Assembly (NCBI GenBank): GCA_046153685.1
Contig: JBJXGH010000192.1
Coordinates: 1-6,839, forward strand
DNA: 6,839 bases
Source of the DNA: CAMAPP01 sp046153685
GTDB taxonomy: Bacteria; Pseudomonadota; Alphaproteobacteria; CADEGL01
Direction of reading: 5' to 3'
Positions 1-5,867 of the stretch are shown here, piece after piece. Under the pieces are notes generated by a model, which was not told where the DNA came from, did no database searches, and was given only the letters and a program-made list of their open reading frames with translations. Every line of letters begins with the position of its first letter. The stretch's first letter is position 1. The position numbers and the translations under genes are program-made.

Positions 1-1560
1 CGAAAGCCAGGCGAAGAGGCGCGGCGAAGCCGCGCGGCCAACCGAACGATCGAGATAATGACCCTTCTCTCGGGCGGCGAGCGCCAAGAGGCCGACTTGC
101 ACGCGCTCGTCGAGGCTGAGGGGGTGCTCTTCTTCGCCGCCGGCAGCGGTGGCGGCGCTCGCGGAAGAAGCGCCCAAAATCTCGTCGTACAAAGCAGGAT
201 CGAGGCCGCTATCCGCCGCAAAGGCGCGAGCTTCGTCGCCAAGGCTGGCCTGCGACAGCGCCATCACCCGGTCGCGCAGTGCCTGCTCGATGCGGTCCAG
301 CCGGTTGAGTCCGAGCAGACGAAGAAGTGGTCGCAAGGTCGGCGCGCCGACGAACAGAGTGAACAACACGAACCCCGTCGCCATAACGCCGACGAAGTGC
401 CGCACCTCTTTCGAAATGGCGGCATCGTTCGTAACCGCGAGCGCCAGCGTCAACGTGACGGCGCCGCGCAACCCGCCCCAGAGCACGACCGCCTTGTAGC
501 GCCCATCGACCGGCTGCATGAGGCCCAGCGCGCGCAGGCCCGGCATAAGGCCGTACAACACCGCGGCGCGCGCGGCCAAGGCACTCGGGATCAGAACCGC
601 CAGCAGCGTCATGTCGTGCCATGTCACGCTCGAAAGCAGCCGTCCCGCGAGCAGGGCCGCAAGCACGAAAATCAGCGAATTGCACCAGAACTCGAGATGG
701 TGCCAAATTTCGATCAGCGTCTTCCATCCACCGGCCCCCATGACCACCCGACCATGGGCGGCGACAACCAGCGAAGAAACGGCAACGGCGACGATGCCGG
801 AGATGCCGAGATAATGTTCGCCGATTACGAACGACAGATAGGCAAGAACAATGGTCGCGGTGATCTGGGCCACGACCTCGTCGCCGAGGCGGCCGAGTAG
901 CCAGCACACCGCGCGACCAAGCCCGTAGCCGAGCGCGATCCCGCCCGTGAAATTGCCGAGAAAGTCGAGAATTCCGCCGCCGACCCCAGCGGACTTCACG
1001 CCCAGCAGGACGTCGAGGAAGATGACAAACATGGCGATCGCCGCTGCGTCGTTGAACAGGCTTTCGCCCTGCACAAGAAGGGTCAAGCGGCGCGGCGCGC
1101 CTAGATCGCGAAAGACCGCGATGACCGCCGCCGGATCGGTTGTTGCCACGATGGCGCCGAGCAAATAGCACGCAACGACCGGTAAATCGGTCGCCTGCGA
1201 CAATGCCAGCCCGACCACACCCGTGCATACGACGACCGCGACCACCGCCAGCATCGACACGGCCGCGAATTCGTCGAACAACCCCCGAATGTCGATATTG
1301 ATGCCAACGGAGAACAAGAGTGCGGGCAGGAACAGATAAAGCAGCGCCTCGGCCTCGAGATGAAACTCCCCGAGACCGGCGAGCATGCCGGCATCGCCCG
1401 AGCCGGAGGCGACGCCCACGGTCAGAAAGCCCACCCCCAGGCCAAGCGCCGCGAGCAGAACAGCGTGCGGCATGCGCAAACGCTCCGCCAAGGGCACCAA
1501 CAGGCTGGCGATGCCAAGCAGCAGCGCTACAGCGAAAACACCGAGGATGATGTCTTCCAT
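1..1560 (-). CDS. CPA1-type Na+/H+ (cation:proton) antiporter, 3' end outside window
   Basis: An integral inner-membrane exchanger, expected to swap cytoplasmic Na+ or another monovalent cation for protons. The frame is open from ATG at 1560 to the window's first base (520 codons, no stop), so the C-terminus is missing. Repeated hydrophobic segments fill residues 1-410, consistent with the 11-13 helices of the family. Diagnostic motifs are TDPAA at 141-145, GESLFND at 165-171 (N170-D171 is the Asn-Asp cation site typical of electroneutral CPA1 exchangers) and WGGLRGAVTL at 361-370. After about residue 415 the protein becomes polar and helical, with an Ala/Gly/Glu stretch at 462-478. This looks like a long cytosolic tail; related proteins of 800+ residues can carry a cyclic-nucleotide-binding domain, but that part is not visible. 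It follows the deacetylase gene by 6 bp and is probably cotranscribed with it. The family is clear; the ion is inferred. Confidence 0.93.
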   Translation of the reverse strand, partial: MEDIILGVFAVALLLGIASLLVPLAERLRMPHAVLLAALGLGVGFLTVGVASGSGDAGMLAGLGEFHLEAEALLYLFLPALLFSVGINIDIRGLFDEFAAVSMLAVVAVVVCTGVVGLALSQATDLPVVACYLLGAIVATTDPAAVIAVFRDLGAPRRLTLLVQGESLFNDAAAIAMFVIFLDVLLGVKSAGVGGGILDFLGNFTGGIALGYGLGRAVCWLLGRLGDEVVAQITATIVLAYLSFVIGEHYLGISGIVAVAVSSLVVAAHGRVVMGAGGWKTLIEIWHHLEFWCNSLIFVLAALLAGRLLSSVTWHDMTLLAVLIPSALAARAAVLYGLMPGLRALGLMQPVDGRYKAVVLWGGLRGAVTLTLALAVTNDAAISKEVRHFVGVMATGFVLFTLFVGAPTLRPLLRLLGLNRLDRIEQALRDRVMALSQASLGDEARAFAADSGLDPALYDEILGASSASAATAAGGEEEHPLSLDERVQVGLLALAAREKGHYLDRSVGRAASPRLFAWLS

Positions 1561-1564
1561 CGCG

Positions 1565-1568
1565 CCTC
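1565..1568 (-). promoter_or_regulatory. Ribosome binding site of antiporter, overlapping upstream stop codon
   Basis: On the minus strand the text reads TGAGGCGCGATG. The GAGG core lies 4 nt before the antiporter ATG, and its GA is shared with the TGA stop (1569-1567) of the deacetylase gene. This supports the ATG at 1560 as the real start and suggests translational coupling, in which ribosomes ending on the deacetylase help open the antiporter. Confidence 0.6.
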
Positions 1569-2430
1569 AGCAGTCCCGGAAACGCGCCAAACGAACCCCG
1601 GCGGCATCGAGATCGGCCATAAATCGCGGCGACGCGAAATAGGCCAATTCCCCCTCGCGCGCCGCAGTCACCGGATCGGCGGCGATAAGCGCCTCATCCA
1701 CGCGCCCCGGATGACACGCGACGATCATGGCGCGCGTGGGGTGGGAAAGAAAGCGCGGGAACAGCCGGGCGTAATCCTCGCGGGGTGCAAAATCGCGTAC
1801 GCCGCGGAAGGTCGCGCCGCCCGGAATGCCCGCCCGCCTGCCCTCGCGCGCGAGACTTCGGCCCATGAGCGCAATCGCGGCGGATCGTGCGACCGCGATA
1901 CCCCGGCCAAGCGCCGCCCACAGGGGCTCGGTCGCATAACGCAAATAGGCGCCGTGCGCGCGTGCGCGCGCGAGCACCGCGCTCCGCACGACGGGCAGCT
2001 GATGGACGTGTTGATGGCCGTCGATGAAATCGGGTGGCCGCCCGATCGCGGCGGCAAAGGCGGCGATTTGACGGTCGAGTTCGGCGCCGATTTCCCCTTG
2101 GTTCAGCGCCCGCGAATAGGCGAGCCGGGCCAGAACGCCCAATCCCGGGAAAATCCCGCCTGGCGCCAGCTGTGCCATGGGCCCGAGCGGCGCCATGCCG
2201 GTGAGGGTGAAATGAAGACCAAGATCGGCGCGTTCGCCCAAGGCCGCGAGGGCCGGCGCCTCGGCGGCCCAAAAGCGCGACGCCGCCATGCACCCGGTCG
2301 CACTCAGCCGGCCCGCCTCGATAAGTTGGCGAATGGCCGAGGATACCCCCGGAGCAAGGCCGTAATCGTCGGCGCACAGCACGATGGGAACCGGGGCTGG
2401 CCCCCGCGAAACTGCCTGGGCTTTCGCCAC
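1567..2430 (-). CDS. ChbG/YdjC/HpnK-family carbohydrate deacetylase
   Basis: A predicted metal-dependent deacetylase of N-acetylated sugars, 287 residues, about the usual family length. Visible motifs are CADDYG at 19-24 (metal/catalytic Asp pair), LGLHFTLT at 70-77 (with the conserved His73), DGHQHVHQLP at 137-146 (second metal-binding His cluster) and CHPGRVDE at 239-246. The last 30 residues, with REGELAYFASPRF, match the family ending. There is no signal peptide or membrane segment, so it should be cytosolic. The start is GTG at 2430, chosen for the GAGGT site 7 nt upstream and because the first beta-strand (VPIVLCADDYG) begins at residue 14. Known members include ChbG (chitooligosaccharides), HpnK (hopanoid glucosamine) and NaxD (undecaprenyl-phosphate N-acetylgalactosamine). 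No hopanoid genes are visible, and a polyprenyl-phosphate sugar transferase is divergent at 2553, so a NaxD-like role is my preferred inference. The substrate is unproven. Confidence 0.93.
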   Translation of the reverse strand: MAKAQAVSRGPAPVPIVLCADDYGLAPGVSSAIRQLIEAGRLSATGCMAASRFWAAEAPALAALGERADLGLHFTLTGMAPLGPMAQLAPGGIFPGLGVLARLAYSRALNQGEIGAELDRQIAAFAAAIGRPPDFIDGHQHVHQLPVVRSAVLARARAHGAYLRYATEPLWAALGRGIAVARSAAIALMGRSLAREGRRAGIPGGATFRGVRDFAPREDYARLFPRFLSHPTRAMIVACHPGRVDEALIAADPVTAAREGELAYFASPRFMADLDAAGVRLARFRDC

Positions 2431-2437
2431 GCGCCAA

Positions 2438-2442
2438 ACCTC
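2438..2442 (-). promoter_or_regulatory. Ribosome binding site of the deacetylase (supports GTG start)
   Basis: GAGGT on the minus strand is followed by 7 nt and then GTG at 2430-2428. This good spacing is why the GTG is taken as the start instead of an internal codon. Confidence 0.6.
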
Positions 2443-2451
2443 ACATATAAC

Positions 2452-2476
2452 GCCGTCTGGTAATGCCGTCTGGTAA
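2452..2476. repeat. Tandem 12-bp direct repeat in divergent promoter region
   Basis: GCCGTCTGGTAA occurs at 2452-2463 and again, identically, at 2465-2476. The single intervening T gives a 13-bp period. It lies in the 122-bp gap between the divergent deacetylase and glycosyltransferase genes, 22 bp upstream of the deacetylase GTG and 76 bp upstream of the glycosyltransferase ATG. The position suits paired operator half-sites, or it may be a simple local duplication. No convincing -35/-10 pair was found beside it. TATAAC occurs on the plus strand at 2446-2451 and 2527-2532, but without a good -35 element. Confidence 0.7.
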
Positions 2477-2552
2477 CGTCGTTCGAATACTCTGCCGGGG
2501 CCGCAGTCGAGGGTCCGGTCGAGACCTATAACCCTTTCCGGGAGCTTCTGCC

Positions 2553-3539
2553 ATGCAAGCCGATGGCGCCGCCTCTCCCGCGGATGCTCGCCGCACTCTT
2601 TCGGTCGTCGTGCCCTTTTTCAACGAGGGCGCGAACGTGGCGGCGCTCCTTGCCCGCCTCGTGCCGGCGCTCGACGCCCTGAGTCTCGATTGGGACATCG
2701 TCGCGGTCAATGACGGCAGCGCCGACGACACGCTCGAACGCCTGCTTGCCGCGCGCGCGCGCGAGCCCCGCCTAAAGATCATCGATTTGTCGCGCAATTT
2801 CGGCAAGGAACGTTGCCTGAGCGCGGGCCTGGCGCACGCGCAGGGCCAAGCAGTCGTCATGATCGACGCGGATCTTCAACATCCGCCCGAGACCATCCAG
2901 GCGCTGGTCGCGCGCTGGCGAGCGGGCGACGAGGTGGTTTACGCGGTGCGCGAGTCGCGCACGGATCAGAGCTGGATCGCCCGAATTCTAGCGCGCGCGT
3001 TCTATGCCGTGTTCGACCGGCTGTCCGAGGTTCCGGTGCCGCGCGGCGCGGGCGACTTCCGCCTTCTCGACCGTCAGGTGGTCGATGTCATCAACCGCAT
3101 GCCCGAGCGCACGCGCTTCATGAAGGGCATCTATAGCTGGGTGGGCTTTCGCCAATCCGGCGTGTCCTACCGCGAGGAAGCCCGCCACCAAGGCGAAACC
3201 AAATGGCCGGTCATCGGCCTGATGCGCCTCGCCATCGACGGCCTGACGGCGTTTTCGAACTTCCCGCTGCGGGTATGGACCTTGGTCGGCGCCGCGATTT
3301 CGAGCTTGGCCTTCCTATATATCGTCTATCGCCTGTTGCGCGTCGTCATCTACGGCATCGATGTGCCGGGTTACGAATCGATCATCATGATCGTTCTGTT
3401 CCTCGGCGGCGTGCAATTGCTGACGCTCGGCATCATCGGCGACTATATCGGCCGCATCTTCGCCGAGGTGAAGGGCCGGCCGCTCTATATCGTGCGCCGG
3501 GCATACGGCGCGGACGAGCCTTCCGACTCGACCGATTAG
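2553..3539 (+). CDS. Membrane-anchored family 2 glycosyltransferase (DPM1/GtrB/ArnC type)
   Basis: Predicted to move a sugar from a nucleotide sugar onto polyprenyl (undecaprenyl) phosphate at the cytoplasmic face of the inner membrane. The GT-A domain spans about residues 15-230: VVPFFNE at 19-25, NDGS at 53-56 and DADLQHPPE at 105-113 (the DxD-like metal and nucleotide-sugar site), with GAGDFRLLDR at 165-174 and GETKWP at 214-219 as in dolichyl-phosphate-sugar synthases. Two hydrophobic helices follow (about 241-264 and 275-298), then the basic YIGRIFAEVKGRP tail. The length of 328 residues fits GtrB/ArnC-type enzymes. A GGGAG site at 2540-2544, 8 nt before the ATG, supports the start. The gene is divergent from a YdjC-like deacetylase, as expected if the product is a polyprenyl-phosphate N-acetylhexosamine that is then deacetylated (FlmF2/NaxD logic). 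The class is secure; the sugar is not known. Confidence 0.95.
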   Translation: MQADGAASPADARRTLSVVVPFFNEGANVAALLARLVPALDALSLDWDIVAVNDGSADDTLERLLAARAREPRLKIIDLSRNFGKERCLSAGLAHAQGQAVVMIDADLQHPPETIQALVARWRAGDEVVYAVRESRTDQSWIARILARAFYAVFDRLSEVPVPRGAGDFRLLDRQVVDVINRMPERTRFMKGIYSWVGFRQSGVSYREEARHQGETKWPVIGLMRLAIDGLTAFSNFPLRVWTLVGAAISSLAFLYIVYRLLRVVIYGIDVPGYESIIMIVLFLGGVQLLTLGIIGDYIGRIFAEVKGRPLYIVRRAYGADEPSDSTD

Positions 3540-3554
3540 GCGCTCGGAGTCCGG

Positions 3555-4385
3555 TCAGGGCCGGCGCGCGATCACCCGGATACCGCCGAGATTGCCACCG
3601 TCGAACAGCGAGTCCATCGTCGCGTAGAACGCATCGAGCGCGTCCACCACCTCGGCGCCGTGCACGCCGACATTGCGCGCCCGCGCGCCCCGGTACTGAG
3701 CGAGGCGTTCCTTGACGAAGGGCGCCCAACGCGCGGTCATGTCGATGGGGCAAACATCGACGAAGCCCGCATCGTGGAACTGCGCGCGCCAGTCCTCCAT
3801 GCCCGGTATGGAGTGCGCCCAGACTTCGCGCCGCAGCGCTTCCCACTCGCCGGGCGCGAGAGGCGTCTTGGCGAAAAAATCCTCGACATAGACCATGCCG
3901 CCCGGACGCAGCGCTCCGAGGATTCGCCCGATCGCCGCAGGGCGATCGGCGAGATGGAGAAAGACCAGCCAGCTTACCACCGCATCATATTCCGCAGCAC
4001 CCGCACGATGAGTCATGAAATCACCTGCGACGTGATCAACGAGACGCGACAGACCGCAGCGCTCGGTCAGGCGCGCGGCGGTGGTGTTAAGTTCGAGTTG
4101 GAGTTCGAGCGCGGTCACGCGACAGCCCTTGGCCGCCATGTGGCGTGCGGGACCGCCGAGGCCGGAGCCCAAATCGAGCACATGCCGTCCGGGGCCGAGC
4201 GCCAGGGCGCGCATCGCCTCATCGACGGTTTCGGTGCCGAGATAGTGAAGATTATCGAACGCCGAAGTATCGGTGGGAGTAAGCGGCGCGTCCTCGGCTA
4301 TTCCCTTGGCGCGAAGCTCGTTGAACACACGCCGCACCTGGAAGTAGAGCTTTACGTCCTCGATTCGGTAGGGATTGGCGCCCAT
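3555..4385 (-). CDS. Class I SAM-dependent methyltransferase, substrate unknown
   Basis: A 276-residue Rossmann-fold methyltransferase. Motif I is VLDLGSGLGG at 69-78, followed by the acidic ribose-binding residue in ALELQ (Glu94), GDF at 121-123, SWLVFLHLADR at 138-148 and the post-motif LRPGGMVYVEDF at 159-170. An N-terminal segment (1-60, with YFQVRR and LHYLGTETV) and the C-terminal tail after 200 look like the cap regions seen in small-molecule N- or C-methyltransferases of the glycine/sarcosine or phosphoethanolamine type. That resemblance is only general and does not identify the substrate. It starts 26 bp after the cupin stop, so the two probably form one transcript. No strong ribosome binding site precedes the ATG at 4385, and an in-frame GTG at 4397 is an alternative start. 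Coupled translation is likely. The frame stays open upstream through the cupin gene to 4748, which can mislead gene callers into a false 397-residue protein. Confidence 0.9.
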   Translation of the reverse strand: MGANPYRIEDVKLYFQVRRVFNELRAKGIAEDAPLTPTDTSAFDNLHYLGTETVDEAMRALALGPGRHVLDLGSGLGGPARHMAAKGCRVTALELQLELNTTAARLTERCGLSRLVDHVAGDFMTHRAGAAEYDAVVSWLVFLHLADRPAAIGRILGALRPGGMVYVEDFFAKTPLAPGEWEALRREVWAHSIPGMEDWRAQFHDAGFVDVCPIDMTARWAPFVKERLAQYRGARARNVGVHGAEVVDALDAFYATMDSLFDGGNLGGIRVIARRP

Positions 4386-4411
4386 GGCCGGTCGCACACA
4401 GGCGTCGGCGT

Positions 4412-4885
4412 TCAACCCGCTTTCTTGAAGTGCGGGGTTTCGAGCGGCCAGCCCTTGGGTTCGCCCCAGGAAAGTTTTTCGCCCGCGTCCAAGGCCCGGT
4501 TGTTGTCGGTCAGCCAGGCGACCATCAGCGCACCGCCAGGAGAATGGGAGAAATGCTTGGTGCCAGGCCCGATCGACACGAAATGCCCGGCCTTGTACTC
4601 GACCCCGTCGTGATCGATCACCGCACCTTCGATGATGTAAAACTCCTCGAAGCCGAAATGCTGGTGCGGCGTCGAGGTGCCGCCAGGCAAAAAGCGAATG
4701 AAAAAGCAGCCCTTGCCGGTCGCCCGGTCGAAAGTCACCGGTGCCCAAAAGAGCTTGGTCACCTCCGAGCCGTAGCGGTTGAACGGCGTGAATTCGAGTT
4801 CGTCGATTTTCCAGACCCGGCGATCAGGATAGACGCTGCCATCGGGCGTCTTGGGCATGGCGGGGGTGCTGCTTTTCGAATCCAT
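4412..4885 (-). CDS. Small single-domain cupin protein (ChrR-like cupin fold)
   Basis: A 157-residue protein with one metal-binding cupin barrel. Motif 1 fits the classic spacing exactly: Gly68, His74, His76, Glu80 and Gly87 within PGGTSTPHQHFGFEEFYIIEG. Motif 2 is AGHFVSIGPGTKHFSH at 99-114, with His111 as the likely fourth ligand. An N-terminal segment (VWKIDELEF, residues 24-32) and a C-terminal GWPLETPHF follow the style of ChrR-type cupins and dihydroxyacetophenone-dioxygenase-like cupins. There is no signal peptide, so it should be cytosolic. An ATG at 4885 with AAGGAG 7 nt upstream is preferred over an in-frame TTG at 4903, because the site lies between them. It is the first gene of a likely two-gene unit with the methyltransferase. 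It could be an oxygenase, an isomerase or a ligand-binding protein; the sequence does not decide. Confidence 0.9.
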   Translation of the reverse strand: MDSKSSTPAMPKTPDGSVYPDRRVWKIDELEFTPFNRYGSEVTKLFWAPVTFDRATGKGCFFIRFLPGGTSTPHQHFGFEEFYIIEGAVIDHDGVEYKAGHFVSIGPGTKHFSHSPGGALMVAWLTDNNRALDAGEKLSWGEPKGWPLETPHFKKAG

Positions 4886-4892
4886 CGCGCTT

Positions 4893-4898
4893 CTCCTT
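4893..4898 (-). promoter_or_regulatory. Ribosome binding site of the cupin gene (decides ATG at 4885)
   Basis: The minus strand carries AAGGAG, then 7 nt, then ATG. It is the strongest ribosome binding site in the window. It excludes the in-frame TTG at 4903, which would lie upstream of it. Confidence 0.75.
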
Positions 4899-5000
4899 CG
4901 CAAAATATCCGAGGCCGGGTGCTAAGACCGGGATACTAGGCGAACGACCGCGCCCTGCCCAGCGCGCGCCAAGCAAGGAACCCAAACCCGATGGCTGGAT

Positions 5001-5738
5001 TCAGTCGATGACCGAAAGGTCGCGGCGGAATTCGAAACGTTGTGCTACGCCCATGGTGCTCGAGCTGTCGCCGACCTCCTCGACGGGGGCGAGGTCGTAG
5101 CCGTCGGGCCGGGCGTCGGGGCGAACGCCCGGACCCTTGGCCGTTTCGACCGCCGGCAGATCGGGCGCGGGCTGCCCGCTCGGATAAATGAAACCGTATA
5201 CCGGATAGGGCCTGCCGAAATTATCGGCGGGGTCGAACCAGACCCGGACCAGGGACCAATCACCTTGGTTCGAGATGTCCTGGACCATGACGCTCAGATC
5301 GATGAGCCCCTTGCGCGGACCGCGCGGCGCCCAATTGGCATGATCGACCCGGATCGTCCGGGCATCGAGCACAGCGGACACCACGGCGATATGGCCATGG
5401 ACCATTCGGCCGGAGCGCTGGAATACCATCACCGAGCCTTTTATAGGCGTCGGGCCGCGCGCGTAGCTGTCTTCGGCGCGGTGCCACCATTGCCAGGCAT
5501 TGCCCGACAGGCTTATGTCGGCGACCGATTTGACGAACTGGACGCAGTTGATGCGCGACTGCTTGGCAACGAGTTGCTGCTTGGCGGCTGCGTGAGCGGG
5601 GAGTTGTTTTTTGCCAATGTGGTGCTGCTTTGCAGCAGGCGCAGATTGCCGCACCGACGCCGCTTGGGCGCCGGTCGCAAAAGCCAGCACGGTTGAGACA
5701 AGTACGGCACTTAGAATACGGCTCAGGCCCGTCGTCAT
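5001..5738 (-). CDS. Secreted CHAP-domain putative peptidoglycan amidase/endopeptidase
   Basis: A predicted periplasmic cysteine hydrolase of peptidoglycan, 245 residues. Residues 1-26 form a Sec signal peptide: a short N-region with Arg7, a hydrophobic core and a cleavage site after AQA. A Lys/Gln/Ala/His-rich linker (about 30-62) leads to the CHAP domain: NCVQFV with the likely nucleophile Cys65, GNAWQWW at 79-85, GSVMVF at 101-106, VHGHIAVV with His116, and VDHANW with Asn135 as a plausible third catalytic residue. The tail after 186 is Pro/Asp-rich and probably disordered. The ATG at 5738 is preferred, with GGGGG 4 nt upstream. An in-frame TTG at 5783 would add 15 residues ahead of a normal signal peptide and has no ribosome binding site. 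It is separated from the cupin by 115 bp and from the dioxygenase by 200 bp, so it is probably transcribed alone. Whether it is an amidase or an endopeptidase cannot be told. Confidence 0.9.
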   Translation of the reverse strand: MTTGLSRILSAVLVSTVLAFATGAQAASVRQSAPAAKQHHIGKKQLPAHAAAKQQLVAKQSRINCVQFVKSVADISLSGNAWQWWHRAEDSYARGPTPIKGSVMVFQRSGRMVHGHIAVVSAVLDARTIRVDHANWAPRGPRKGLIDLSVMVQDISNQGDWSLVRVWFDPADNFGRPYPVYGFIYPSGQPAPDLPAVETAKGPGVRPDARPDGYDLAPVEEVGDSSSTMGVAQRFEFRRDLSVID

Positions 5739-5754
5739 TCTGCCCCCAAAGCAG

Positions 5755-5770
5755 TCCTCTAAGCAGAGGA
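5755..5770 (-). other. Perfect hairpin in the leader of the CHAP gene
   Basis: TCCTCT at 5755-5760 and AGAGGA at 5765-5770 are exact reverse complements around a 4-nt loop, 16 bp upstream of the CHAP ATG. In the transcript this forms a 6-bp stem (a seventh G-U pair is possible) just ahead of the GGGGG ribosome binding site. It may affect translation or RNA stability, or may be chance. Confidence 0.4.
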
Positions 5771-5787
5771 TCGGCGGTTTCAAGCTA

Positions 5788-5856
5788 TGTACGTGAGTTA
5801 AACCCCCATGGCAAGCAAAGAATCCCCAAGGGATGGGGATCTAGCGTGCACGTACA
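5788..5856. repeat. Spaced 8-bp inverted repeat enclosing an inner hairpin
   Basis: TGTACGTG at 5788-5795 and CACGTACA at 5849-5856 are perfect reverse complements 53 bp apart. Between them sit the CCCC/GGGG elements at 5803-5807, 5824-5827 and 5835-5838, which can pair in two exclusive ways (ATCCCC 5822-5827 with GGGGAT 5835-5840, or CCCCAT 5804-5809 with ATGGGG 5833-5838). The whole lies between the dioxygenase stop and the CHAP start, so it could be a leader RNA element or a dyad bound by protein. Function unknown. Confidence 0.4.
5822..5840 (-). terminator. Weak candidate terminator hairpin downstream of the dioxygenase gene
   Basis: On the minus strand ATCCCC, a 7-nt loop and GGGGAT form a GC-rich stem followed by TTCTTTGCTT, a broken T-rich stretch. 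It lies about 100 bp past the dioxygenase stop. The stem is short and the T-tract is interrupted, so this is only a possibility. The same bases take part in the alternative pairing described for 5788-5856. Confidence 0.25.
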
Positions 5857-5867
5857 CCACAAGGTGT

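Noticed and set aside
58..900. Long plus-strand open frame of 280 codons
   Set aside because: It lies opposite the antiporter, whose translation shows conserved family motifs. The plus-strand product is low-complexity Arg/Gln/His-rich, typical of antisense frames in GC-rich genes.
209..1228. Minus-strand open frame of 339 codons
   Set aside because: It is out of frame with the antiporter, Arg/Gly-rich and without family motifs. The true frame has the SLFND and GGLRGAV motifs and simply lacks a stop within the window.
1360..2463. Plus-strand open frame of 367 codons
   Set aside because: It is antisense to the antiporter start and the deacetylase, with biased Arg/Gly/His composition and no recognisable domain.
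3660..4613. Plus-strand open frame of 317 codons
   Set aside because: It is antisense to the methyltransferase and the cupin, both of which have clear catalytic motifs.
4386..4748. N-terminal extension of the methyltransferase to 4748, or a programmed frameshift fusion with the cupin
   Set aside because: The extended part is a second-frame reading of the cupin gene with Arg-rich composition. The cupin is complete with its own start and stop, and no convincing slippery site is seen at the junction.
4915..4945. TAGTAT (minus strand, near 4935) as a -10 element for the cupin gene
   Set aside because: No acceptable -35 hexamer lies at 16-18 bp; it could not be separated from chance.
5040..5696. 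Plus-strand open frame of 218 codons
   Set aside because: It is opposite the CHAP gene, which has a signal peptide and Cys/His/Asn catalytic residues. The plus-strand product shows no domain.
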